Position numbers and translations under genes: made by a program
Notes under the pieces: generated by a model
The model's input: the letters and a program-made list of their open reading frames with translations, nothing else
Databases searched by the model: none
Told to the model about the DNA's origin: nothing
Shown here: piece after piece, positions 22,741 through 32,740 of the stretch
Numbering within the stretch: the stretch's first letter is position 1
How the letters are laid out: each line of letters opens with the position of its first letter
Assembly (NCBI RefSeq): GCF_945859705.1
Contig: NC_079136.1
Location: 9,961,501 to 10,025,500, forward strand
Reading direction: 5' to 3'
DNA: 64,000 nucleotides
Source: Episyrphus balteatus
Lineage: Eukaryota > Arthropoda > Insecta > Diptera > Syrphidae

Positions 22741-24784
22741 GGGTAACAGAAAAAAGATTTTATTTTTTCACGTCTCTGAAAGCAGCCTTGACAATAAGGT
22801 TGTGTTGTCTTTATAAAGTTGTAATCTATTTGTTTGTTTAAAATTATATTTATTAGTGGCGATACGTATTTTAAATTTGTTTGATGCTCTATTTAAACAT
22901 CAATTTTTATTAAAACCAGTTTAAACACGGAAAGTACCCAATTCATCAAATGCATGATAATTTGTTATATTCAAAGTCAAACAAAACGATAGCCCTTGTT
23001 ATTATTGAAGGTTTAATAAATAACTTGAATATAAAGAAAAAAACAAAAAAAAACTCCAAAATTTGACTCGAATTCTAAAATATCTACTCTTGAACATCAG
23101 CTGAGAAACAGTCGGTTTTTTTGAATGCTTAAGATTGTAATCTATCCATAATTACACCGAACGTGATTCCTAAATCAAACTACCTTATACCTACACTTTG
23201 ATGTTCCTGACTATCTACTTTACACAAAAAGATGATAATTTAATTGAAACATTTCAAAACAAAATAAATTTAATTCTCCATTTCTGTGGGGGGGAAGGAA
23301 GGAAATTGAAATTTTCTTGAGAAACCTTTACCGCAGCAAAAGTAGGCAAGGTTTATGACTTTAACAAATAAATTGTACATACTACGTCGGTATACAAAAT
23401 GGGTTTCTTCTGTTGAATACGAATAACACAAGACGATAACGACGAACGACGTGCTTAACAGTTTAATGGATTTTCTTGGCACATTTGACATTTGAAACGT
23501 ATGGTTAATGTCATTTAATTGACACATGAAATGTAATCGGTAATTAATTGTTTTGAATCTTTGATTTTCACAGTAATTGAATGTAATTGAATTGTAGTTA
23601 TATCCGGTTTTGAATATACAAATGGATATAGTTATGATAGTGGTTAACATGTTATGATTGTGACTTGTTCAAGTCCATCTTGACCCTAACAGTTGATAAG
23701 TTATTTTAAGGCAATTAATTAAAAGGCGGTTGTATTGTCAGAAGTTATTCTACTGAAGTTGAACTTTACTCAAGTTAAAGGATGATTAGGTACCGCTTTT
23801 TTTGTAAAAATATATTAAACTCGTTTCTTTTCAAACTACAGATGGTTTCAAAAATTCCCCATTAGGTACCTTAAAAAAAAACCTTAAATTAATTCAATCA
23901 AACACGATTAACTAGTTTCTTATCATTTTAAATCAATAAATTCTTATCCCCGATCGAAGAAGAAAAACCACAAAATAAATATAAACAACAATGATTTGTA
24001 TAAATAATTGTGCGAACATTAAAATTAAAATTGTGACAAACAATTTAATTATTGTTCTCACATTATTTGTTATTTATTTTTATTTATTTTTCACACGAGT
24101 AAGAGTTCGTGTTATGAAATCAACAAATGTCGGTCAATAAATTTATGGCACGACATAGTAAGTACTAATGCCATAAACCACAGTACGACAAAGTCATACA
24201 CTGTGCAGTCAGTTAAATGAATGTTGGTGCATTGGTTGAAACTTGTTTGCAAAAATGCAGGGAAATAACTTTTAGTTGATGTGATGTTTATTAAGGTGAA
24301 CATTTTTTTCGATTTTTTTTTTTTTGTTAGAAAAACCACACCAATTATAGGTTATTTTATAGAAAAATGATGTGTGAAATCTGATGGAATTACCTACATT
24401 TATAAATTTTTCACACAAATTAACAATGTTTTGAAATCATTTATTAGATAAAGTGTTCTAAACTGGAATGAAAAATATTGTTTTATTTAAACTTTATATC
24501 TTAGTACATTAATATGTCAATTGATGGAGTGTTTAAAATTTTTTTTAGAGTGAGAGTAGAATAGAATTGAGAACGTACGCTAAGAGCCGATACCTATACC
24601 TTACAAAAAATGGGGGTTAGAATTGCGACCTCGAAATTTTTGAAACAAACTTGTCTAATTCATTTGTCTACCTTTTATCCATGTTTTTCCATCACAAATT
24701 TTCGTTTCTACACCCTTTAAACAAATTTTAGAGCAATTTTTGTATATAGGGAGTCTGTAAATTTTTGGTACATATCAAAAACTC
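22741..24784. other. AT-rich non-coding stretch
   Basis: Nothing recognised. A 126-codon minus frame at 23,270-23,650 has neither domain nor signal peptide that I can name and no convincing splice context; I treat it as chance. Confidence 0.35.
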
Positions 24785-26035
24785 ATGTCTCTAAAGTTAC
24801 CAGAGCAAGGTCAGCAGAACATATGTTTTGATATTGGATCATTTAGTGCTAATTAAGTGCCCCAAAATTAAATTAGTTGCTCCACTACTTTTGGAGAAAA
24901 TTAATGTTCTGCTAACTTGATTTAAAGAAAATGTCCAGAAAATGTCCTAAACTGCGGGTTTGGTATAATATTTAGGTGCTAATTAAGTGCTCTACGAATC
25001 AAAAAAAAAAATTTCCAAAAATAATTTTTTTTCCGAAAATAATATTCTTTCTTCGATTTTCCAAAAAAATATTTTTTTTTTTTTTTCAAACTGTCTTAAA
25101 TACACAGCCACACAAAAAAATATAAAAGTTCTGACCTGGGGTTGCGACTAGGTTTTTCATATAGTTTTTGGGTCGCTGAAACCGAATCCGAAGTCTGTTT
25201 TGCTCCATCACGTCAGGTTTTCGAGATAACCTCATAAAATGTCACGAAAACAAAAATTTTTTTTCTCTAATCTCGATGTGCGAATATGTTAATTATATAA
25301 TTTTTGGGTCGCAGAATCCAGATTCGAAGTCAATTTCGCCCTATCACGTCAGGTTTCTGAGATTTCAAAAAAGTGTCAAAACCAAAAAAACAAAAGTTTT
25401 TATCTGGGGTTTCGACTAAGTTTTTCATATAGTTTTTGGGTCGCTGAAACCGAATCTGAAGTCTATTTTGGCGTATCAAGTCAGGTTTTTGAAATATCCT
25501 CAAAAAATGTCTAAACTAAAAAAAAAAGTTCTTATCTAACATTTTTTGAGGATATCTCAAAAACCTGACGTGATACGGCAAAATAGAGTTCGGATTCGGT
25601 TTTAGCAACCCAAAACCTATATGAAAACCTAGACGCAACCCCAGATAAGAAATTTTGTTTTTTTGGTTTTGACATTTTTTTGAGGATATCTCAGAAACAT
25701 GACGTGATAGGGCAAAATTGACTTCGAATCTGGATTCAGCGATCCAAAAACTATATGATTAACATATTCGCACATCCAGATCAGAGAAAATTTTTTTTTG
25801 TTTTCGTGACATTTTTTGAGGTTATCTCGAAAACCTGACGTGATGGGGCAAAACGGACTCCGGATTCGGTTTCAGCGGCCCAAAAACTATATGAAAAACT
25901 TAGTCGCCACCCCAGGTCAGAACTTTTATTTTTTTTGTGTGACTGTGTAATTAAGTGCTTAACTAATTTAAGTTAAGTACCCCATTTTCCGAAGAATTTT
26001 CCGGGATTTTCCATTAAAAAAAAATATTTTCATTT
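24785..26035 (+). mobile_element. One-armed fragment of the FoldBack-type element
   Basis: It starts exactly at the FoldBack terminus (ATGTCTCTAAAGTTACCAG versus ATGTCTCTCAAGTTAGCAG at 15,572) and follows the outer arm in order: GCAGAACATATGTTTTG, GTGCTAATTAAGTGCC, TTTGGTATAATATTTAGG, TTAAGTACCCCATTTTCC. It ends in the first inner repeat at about 26,035. It is interrupted by an 845-bp MITE (25,103-25,947). That the homology starts at the same base independently confirms the FoldBack end. The second arm and right terminus are missing. Several small differences indicate an older copy. Confidence 0.85.
25103..25947. mobile_element. 845-bp TA-flanked fold-back MITE, CACAGYCACAC family
   Basis: Left end CACAGCCACACAAAAAAA, right end (reverse complement) CACAGTCACACAAAAAAA, TA on both sides (25,101-25,102 and 25,948-25,949). 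Removing the element and one TA gives CTTAAATAATTAAG, exactly the uninterrupted sequence at 15,912-15,925 in the related FoldBack arm. Both halves are palindromic, with inverted TGGGTCGCTGAAACCGAATC and AAAACCTGACGTGAT-type blocks. No gene. Partial relative at 29,233. Confidence 0.9.
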
Positions 26036-26077
26036 GCATTTTCGGTTTTGTACAGCGTTATTCCTTTGAAGTAGGTA

Positions 26078-26519
26078 CACTGAGGGGAAAAACAACTTAA
26101 AATCAACGAAAATCACGTTGATTCAACTATTTTTCGGAATGATTTTGCGTTGAAGACGAACATTTTAAAATCAAAGTAAAACATCGTTAATTTAAAGTGC
26201 TTTACCGTTATAAAACATCTTTAAATCAAAGTTGTTTCAACTTTAAAAAAAAAGCATCAATTTATTAAAAAAAAAAAAAGAAAAAATGTGCAGCCGCTGG
26301 GGATCGAACCTACAACTCTTGGGTTACTAGGCGAATGCTTTACTAACGTGCTATCTCACTGTTGCAAATTAGAGTGATAAAATGCAAAAAAAGCTGAAGT
26401 CCAACAAAAATAAAAAAAATTCTTACGTTGCTTCAATTTTATTTTGAAGAAGTTTCAGGCTAATTTTTTCAACATTAAATCAACGTTAAACATTTTACGT
26501 TGCGTTTTTTCTTTCAGTT
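26078..26519. mobile_element. 442-bp relative of the CACTGAGGG MITE with a tRNA-like core
   Basis: Left end CACTGAGGGGAAAAAC after TA (26,076-26,077). The degraded right end is TTTTTTCTTTCAGTT before TA (26,520-26,521). Internal CACGTTGATT, GGAATGATTTTGCGTTGAAG and a late AAATCAACGTTAAAC block match the two short copies at 1,927 and 2,997 in reverse or forward orientation. Unlike those, it has an inserted core of about 220 bp with a tRNA-like sequence. Confidence 0.65.
26286..26366 (-). repeat. tRNA-like sequence inside a MITE
   Basis: The minus strand has an A-box-like GATAGCACGTTAGTAAAGC and a B-box GGTTCGATCCC about 35 nt further on, followed by CAGCGGCTGC as a possible 3' acceptor half. 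The 5' acceptor half (GCAACAG) pairs poorly, so this is probably a tRNA pseudogene or SINE head. It lies near the middle of the 26,078-26,519 element, the same arrangement as at 4,025-4,100 in an unrelated MITE. Confidence 0.6.
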
Positions 26520-26627
26520 TATAAGCCCTTAATTTCTATAATCCAGAGTTCTTTTACAAGAGCTATTTCAATTTGTTTAGTCTGTTTAGAGAGACTAAAC
26601 TAGGTTGGCACTCACTTGCGGCGTTAC

Positions 26628-27079
26628 TATTGTGAAGATTTATTGTAATTATTTTGAAGTTTATCATTATTATACACTACTGGAAAAAATTAAGGGATCA
26701 AAAAAAAATTCCAAATTTTTGGGCAAATTCCAACAGGCCGTAACTTCAAAAGAAATGGTCGTACAAGAAATCGATAAAGAAAGAAACTGTAGCTCCAAGT
26801 GTCTAGTTTTTGGATAAGAACATTAAAAATTTTTAACCTCTGCGGTTTTTGAGTATTGTGAAGATTTATTGTAATTATTTTGAAGTTTATCATTATTATA
26901 CACTACTGGAAAAAATTAAGGGATCAAAAAAAAATTCCAAATTTTTGGGCAAATTCCAACAGGCCGTAACTTCAAAAGAAATGGTCGTACAAGAAATCGA
27001 TAAAGAAAGAAACTGTAGCTCCAAGTGTCTAGTTTTTGGATAAGAACATTAAAAATTTTTAACCTCTGCGGTTTTTGAG
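26628..27079 (+). repeat. Perfect-looking 226-bp tandem duplication
   Basis: Unit 1 (26,628-26,853) and unit 2 (26,854-27,079) appear identical base for base. Each contains TTATCATTATTATACACTAC, the element end CACTACTGGAAAAAATTAAG, and ends in CTCTGCGGTTTTTGAG. The near-identical 64-70-codon frames in both units are by-products. The duplication copies the flank and left end of the fold-back at 26,901-27,820. Confidence 0.9.
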
Positions 27080-27820
27080 TACAATTTTTTTTAGCTTAAC
27101 CACTATAAGGATGGGATACTTTGTTCATTTAGCTTTAATTTGGTTTTTTTAACACCTCGATACGTCCACTTCTCGCCGAGATATCGATCTTCAAATGGAA
27201 AAGGATCCTTTTGTGTTTGATTATCGATATCTCAGCAACCAATGATCGCACAGAAAGTTAAAGGTGGGTTTCAAGAACTTGAATGAATTCTCCTTAACGG
27301 CTAGCCATTGCTTTTCCAAAAAGGCACACTTAACATTAGTGGTTTCCTCAGTATTTTCGATCTAGCGCTCGATTTTCCAAAAAACCACCAAAAGCCCTTT
27401 TTTTGTTGCATTTTCAAATTCATGTGAAAATAAGAAAAACATTTTTTTTTGGAAAAGCAATGGCTAGCCGTTAAGGAGAATTCATTCAATTTCTTGAAAC
27501 CCACCTTTAACTTTCTGTGCGATCATTGCTTGCTGAGATATCGATAATCAAACACAAAAGGATCCTTTTCCACGCCCGTAGACCAAAAAAAAAACTAAAA
27601 AAATTTTGAAAATTTTTTTGTTGCTGTTTTTTCTACGATTACTCAAAAACCGCAGAGGTTAAAAATTTTTAAAGTTCTAATCCAAAAACTAGACACTTGG
27701 AGCTACAATTTTTTTCTTTATCGATTTCTTGTACGACCACTTCTTTCGAAGTTACGGCCTGTTGAAATTTGCCCAAAAATTTGGAATTTTTTTTTTGATC
27801 CCTTAATTTTTTCCAGTAGT
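26675..27820. mobile_element. Fold-back element, CACTACTGGAAAAA termini
   Basis: CACTACTGGAAAAAATTAAG (26,675 and again 26,901) is inverted at the right end, CTTAATTTTTTCCAGTAGT (to about 27,820). A TA precedes each left end. Arms continue inward almost to the centre: AAGGATCCTTTTGTGTTTGA then GGCTAGCCATTGCTTTTCC at 27,206-27,320, mirrored at 27,441-27,570. The central loop is about 27,325-27,440. Effectively a 0.92-kb palindrome with a duplicated 226-bp left end. No gene. The right-hand target duplication is not clear. Confidence 0.8.
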
Positions 27821-27834
27821 TTTTATATATTTTT

Positions 27835-28146
27835 TAATCCCATTTATCCAATTAACCTTTTTCTTTCACACGAGTCTTGTAAGACTACCGTCACTTCCGT
27901 ACCTCTAAGTTTTGTCTAAGCTTTTCAGTGTTGACTGCTCTGAGGTATCTGTCAATACAATCTCTCGGTATATTAGGACCATTTATCAGCAGTGGGGTTC
28001 TCGGTCTGATAAGGTCTTTGATATTATTCTTGCCCATCAGTCGGAGTACTGCATTTGAACCCTCGAACGATAGCAAGAGTAACGAAGAGTGAAAAAAGCT
28101 GCAGAAAAGGGTTTTTAAAAAAAGACCATGACTACTTAAAATAAAA
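27835..28146 (-). other. Short coding-like stretch, unidentified
   Basis: A minus-strand frame at 27,891-28,151 reads without stop for 86 codons in sequence that is less AT-biased than its surroundings, with phrases such as NAVLRLMGKNNIKDLIRP. I do not recognise a family. Its apparent start lies inside the adjacent Helentron-like element, so any original protein continued past it. It could be a fragment of a retrotransposon or of a host gene; very uncertain. Confidence 0.2.
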
Positions 28147-29127
28147 TGCACGACTGGGTCGCACGAACTTGCTCTTAGAGTTAAAGTTGCTTTAATTTTT
28201 AAGACTTTTTATATAGAAATTTGGAAAAAAAAAACAAAATTCGTTTTTGAAAAAAAATAAAATAAAATCTGAAATTAGATTGCCCTCCAAAACAAGTATG
28301 CAGTTTTGATTGATATATTAACATGCATTTTTAGAAAAAAAATTTTCAAAATCGTTAGAGCCGTTTTTTAAAAAACTAATTTTTTATAAATATTTTTTTG
28401 GAAAAAAAGTTTTAAAATAAAATTAGTATGCCATTTGGTAGAAAACACTAATCAACATCTAAAAACAAAATTTCAAAAAAGTTCAATATCCCGTTTTCGA
28501 AAATTTGATTTTTCAAAAAAAAATTTTCAAATTTTTTTTAAAAATCCAAAAATTATTGTTTTCAAAATTTTATTTTTGGCTTATATTTAAATTATATAAA
28601 TGCTTCTTCACAAAAAGTTTCGTTGAAATCGAATAAGCAGTTTCGGAGATAATCGGATTTGAAAAAAACGGTTCTATGGCAGGTACCGTTAATAATGATT
28701 TTCAAAAATTTTTTTTTCTATTGAAAGATAGACTTTAGCTTAAAATTAACATTTGAATTTTTTAAACAAAATCGTTAGAGCCGTTTTCGAGATATTTTAA
28801 TTTTACTAAAATCGGTATATGACAAGTACCGTTATTTTTGGTCCAAAAAAATTAATTCCAAAAACCCCTCTGGAGAGTCGCAGAATAACGCTACATACCA
28901 AGTTTGACATTAATCGGTCCATCCGTTTAGGCTGTAGCTCCTTATACAGACAGACAGACAGACTGACAGACAGACTGACAGACAGACAGACAGACAGACA
29001 GACGGACTTCCGGGACCCACTTTTTTGGCATTGTCTACCATCGTAATGTCATGGAAAAATGTTATCTCAACTTTTTTTTTTTGTACGAATGCATAACTTG
29101 ATATATAGTACCTATATCGCAAGTAAA
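28147..29127 (+). mobile_element. Helentron/DINE-1-like non-autonomous element, copy 1, with CAGA microsatellite
   Basis: The 5' end is TGCACGACTGGGTCGCACG then AACTTGCTCTTAG. The 3' end is ATATAGTACCTATATCGCAAGTAAA. ACTTGC near one end and GCAAGT near the other are subterminal inverted repeats. A core TCCATCCGTTTAGGCTGTAG is followed by (CAGA)n and CTTCCGGGACCCACTTTTTTG. Subterminal inverted repeats plus an internal GTCT/CAGA microsatellite are the published layout of dipteran mini-me/DINE-1 elements. No target duplication seen, as expected of Helitrons. Copies at 37,735 and 48,847 and a truncated inverted copy at 45,414. Confidence 0.7.
28946..29003 (+). repeat. (CAGA)n microsatellite, ~14 units
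   Basis: CAGA/GACA repeats with a few CTGA interruptions, embedded in the Helentron-like element between the conserved core and the GGGACCCACTT block. Cys/Val/Ser/Leu-repeat frames on the minus strand here are microsatellite artefacts. Confidence 0.95.
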
Positions 29128-29232
29128 AAGGTTGAACAATTACTAAAGAACTTTTTCATCAGGCATAATTTCAGGGATAATGCACACACAATGAAGGAAT
29201 GGGTCGCACTTGTGTACAATTGTACATAATTA

Positions 29233-29510
29233 CACAGCCACAAAAAAAAAGAAGTTCTAACCTGGGGATGCGACTATATTAATCATGTTTTTTTGGGTTG
29301 CTCAAACCGAATCTGAAGTCCGTTTCATTCGATAACGTCAGGTGTCTAGATAAACTCAAAAAAAGAGTTCATAGAATACCTGAAACAAACATTTTTTTTT
29401 TTGAGGTTATCTCGAAATCCTGACGTGATAGGGCAAAATAGACTTTGAATCTGGTTTCCGGGACTCGAAAAAGCATATATTTAACATAAAGACCCAGGGC
29501 AGTAATTAAA
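29233..29510. mobile_element. Degenerate copy of the CACAGCCACAC MITE
   Basis: TA (29,231-29,232) followed by CACAGCCACAAAAAAAAA and GTTCTAACCTGGGGATGCGAC matches the left end of 25,103-25,947. A shortened inverted right half (CCTGACGTGATAGGGCAAAA at 29,410-29,430) follows. The right terminus has decayed, so the end coordinate is approximate. Confidence 0.6.
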
Positions 29511-29861
29511 ATTTTACTTGAAATATTTCCAATTTCCATGCTTTGAAAATTGGATACAATTTTTTGGAATTTCTCAGTGTATCGTGGATGATTTTTTCGG
29601 ATGAATAATTTTATTAAATTTATTGTTGGATAGAAACTACCCACAACTTCAGTCCCGATATTACTATAGGTACTGCATTTTATTGCACACATGGTTGTTG
29701 ATTTTTGAACTCGTTTCGTCTTAAAAATGATGTTAAATTCTGGTAATTAATTATTCATTTATGGAATACCTTGAAAACCTTTTGCTCTTAGAGAAATTTT
29801 CTTTGAAATCTAATTGTTGGATCGTACGAATATTTTATAAACTAAAACAACATATTTAATA

Positions 29862-30706
29862 GGGTGGGTCAAAAAAAAATTTGAAATTCGCAGAAACTTC
29901 ATTATTTTCAAATTATCAAGATGTATTCTTGTAGGGGCTTAAACGTTCTACAAAAAATTTCTTGGCATGAAATTGATTGATTTAATCGTTCAGAAGATAT
30001 TCGTATCCTTATCGCAATGCATACGGGTCATAAGAAAACTATTAAAATCAGTGGGTGTTGGTTTGGATACGAATATCTTCTAAACGGTTAAAGCAATCAA
30101 TTTGATGCCAAGAAATTTTTTGTAGAACGTTTAAGCCCCTACAAAAATACATCTTGATAATTTGAAAATAATGAATTTTCTGTGATTTGGAAAATTTTTA
30201 AAAGTAAACAATGTTTTTTTAAATTTTTTTTTAACTTTGACCTCGAATATCTTTCAAATGGTTTGATTAATAAAAAAAAGTTAACAAGACCTTTTTTGTG
30301 GAACAATCTGTTTCCTACAAGAATATGTCATGCGCGTTTGATTACTATAATTTTTCAATTTGTTACAAAATTAAGAACAAAAAACGAATTTTTAAAGATT
30401 TTCTTGATTTTTGCACCTCAAATATCTACTAAACGGTTAGATAAAGGAAAAAAGTGTATTAGGCCTTTTTTGTAGAGCGTTCAATTTTCTACAAGAATAT
30501 GTAAAGAAATTTGCTAAAAAGTCAATTAATTAAAAAATGATTTTTTTTAGTAGAAGCTTGCTTTAAAAATGGAAAATTGCGAAGCGGAGGATATCACCAT
30601 TAATATAAAGAGCTCATATTTGCTGTGTATATTCTAGAGGTGTCTAGCAATCCATTTTTCGGAGCACAAAATCGAAAAAACGAATTTCGATTTTTTTGAC
30701 CCACCT
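29862..30706. mobile_element. 845-bp TA-flanked GGGTGGGTC element
   Basis: Left end GGGTGGGTCAAAAAAA, right end TTTTTTTGACCCACCT, TA on both sides (29,860-29,861 and 30,707-30,708). About 29,880-30,010 is inverted against 30,060-30,190. Three diverged modules of about 175 bp follow (AATATCTTCTAAACGGTTA at 30,068, relatives near 30,245 and 30,420), each with TTTTTTGT(A/G)GA(A/G)C and CTACAA(G/A)AATAT. Non-coding, although chance frames run through it. A left-truncated copy lies at 9,556-10,194. Confidence 0.8.
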
Positions 30707-30709
30707 TAA

Positions 30710-32470
30710 CATTTAATGTTCAATGATATCCAACATTTAATAGCTTCTTCTAAATGCTCTAAAACTATTGATCCCAAAGTGTATGTGTATTTTATGGATT
30801 CGAAGAAAGCAATCTATATCAAAACTATACCTCTTCTATGTTCTTGGAAAAATATTGGCTACCAGGTTATCGTTATATCAAAATACGAGCACTTAGTATG
30901 TCCCATCAATTGCAGTTTCGAGCAATATATGAAAGGAAATTACTAAGAATTCTACTCAAATTAAAAGTAGAAAAAAAAAAAGTATAAAACAAACTGAACA
31001 AGGATATTACATCTAATAGACAAGACTCTTTACTTTTATTTAACACAAAATAAATAGAAGCAAAAATTGATGCACACAGAAAAGAAAGTCCAGTTTAAAG
31101 AAATAGTCATATGCCAATAAAACTATACGGATAAGACTTATATTCTTACCCATTACAACAACACTCATTTTGTAAAAGGGCGATTATAGTTATTTTATCT
31201 TTAGAGAAAGAAAACTTTTCTCAAAACACACATTCTCATTGAGATGTAGGTACACTCTAGAATCTACATCCAGACACAATCACACGTCCAAATGAAAACT
31301 TGGAGCGAGAAGAAAAAAAATGTCTGTCTTTCAAATGTCTTGCCCACAGAAATCCTTTTACTATTCCTGTGTTTGCTTGTTCAATTTTTGAACTCTCTTT
31401 GTTTTTCCTTTTTTTTTAGGTTTTCGTTTTTTTTTTTTGAAAAAAGTGTAGTGTATGTAAAAATAGCCCAAGCCAATAGATATTCATTGTCTCTGTGATG
31501 GACAAAAATACTAGACACTGGCAGACACTTGAGACTCCTTTTTCTCCCAGTTCTTGACATCTTCTTTTATACCAGACTATACACTACATGGTATAAAAGT
31601 TTATAAATGAAAGGCTCTAAAGTAAACGAAAAAGACGACACGAGGACGAGGAGAAAGAATACCAGAATTGTGTAAATGTGAATTGAGATGGAAATGATTA
31701 CACCAATGACTACTATACACGAATATAGAGTGAAACTGAATGCCTGTGGGCGACATTCAAGACAAGCAAAGCAATATTCTTCTCTTCTTTCGTCTTCTTA
31801 GAGAAAGAAGTAAAATTCATGACCAGGACATCACAATCCTTAAGATGATTATATGGATGCATATCCTTTGCAGCGACTATACCAACTAATCCTAAACGGT
31901 ATTGGCTATATATGCTGATGATGATGATTGGAAATTAAGCCTCAAGCTAAAAACTATACATTCGTCTATATAAATTGTATATTTGAGAGAGAGAGCAGCG
32001 AATCACCCTTTTAGTGTCTCTGGCGATTATCTTTGAAATAGCCGCTGTTCAATCAAATTCCTACCGGCTAACACTGTGGATTTAGAAATGCCCTAAAGTT
32101 GGAAAAATAACAATGTTAAAGTTTAAAGTGTTTGAGAATAACAGATAAACTTTAGATATAAAAGTATTCGTAGACAAAATTAATAAACCTCAAAAATTTG
32201 TTTCGAGTTTCCAATTTTTAAAAAGCATAGTTGGATAGGGCATAATGCGTTTAAACAATGAAGAACACAGAGATTGCGTTGTTTACCGAGAAAAAAATAA
32301 AACGTTTTACCACATTCTGCTAGTAAATATTCTGCACAAGGTATCAGAAGATTTTAATATGAAAAGCTATGAAGATCGATCTGTTTCGCTTCTCCACCGT
32401 TAAAATAACATATATTACAGAAATATTACATAATTTAAACGTTTTATAGGAAGTATCAAAATATTAAGTA
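30710..32470. other. Non-coding stretch, partly higher complexity
   Basis: 31,500-32,080 is less AT-biased, with GAGAGAGAGAGCAG at 31,985-31,998 and GATGATGATGAT at 31,917-31,930. No element end, RNA or convincing exon. Frames at 30,716-30,946 and 31,292-31,498 are unrecognised and probably spurious. Confidence 0.35.
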
Positions 32471-32735
32471 GTCTGCCCGAAAAGTTGCGGGTCATGACAA
32501 ATTTTGAATTTTATAACATCAACTTGAAAAATTATATTCTTCGATAAAATGGAATTATCTCGCGAAAATATTCGTGCTATTCTTTCTTTTTTTTTTTTCT
32601 TAGCAAGAATATAATGATCGAATTAAAAAGGGTTTTGGTGACGAAACATCATACAGAAACCAGAGTGTATGATTTGTAGAAAGAGTTTAAACCGGGACGA
32701 GCTTTCTTCAAAGAGGAGCCACGCAAAAGTAAGTA
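32471..32735 (+). pseudogene. mariner transposase N-terminal relic
   Basis: An ATG at 32,549 opens with MELSRENIRAI, which fits the N-terminus of mariner-family transposases, where this helix-turn-helix half contacts the element end. In later frames come FGDE (about 32,634), VYDL-KEFKPGRAFFKEEPRK (about 32,662-32,728), which fits the second helix-turn-helix and the conserved GRxxxxxEPR segment. A poly-T run at 32,586-32,599, an internal deletion and an in-frame TAG break it. The catalytic DD34D region is absent. GTCTGCCCGAAAAGTTGCGG about 80 bp upstream may be the left terminal repeat. Dead, 3'-truncated copy; no right end found. Confidence 0.65.
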
Positions 32736-32740
32736 AGAAC

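Noticed and set aside
26605..27043. Two near-identical 64-70-residue frames
   Set aside because: By-product of the 226-bp tandem duplication of a transposon end; no protein signal.
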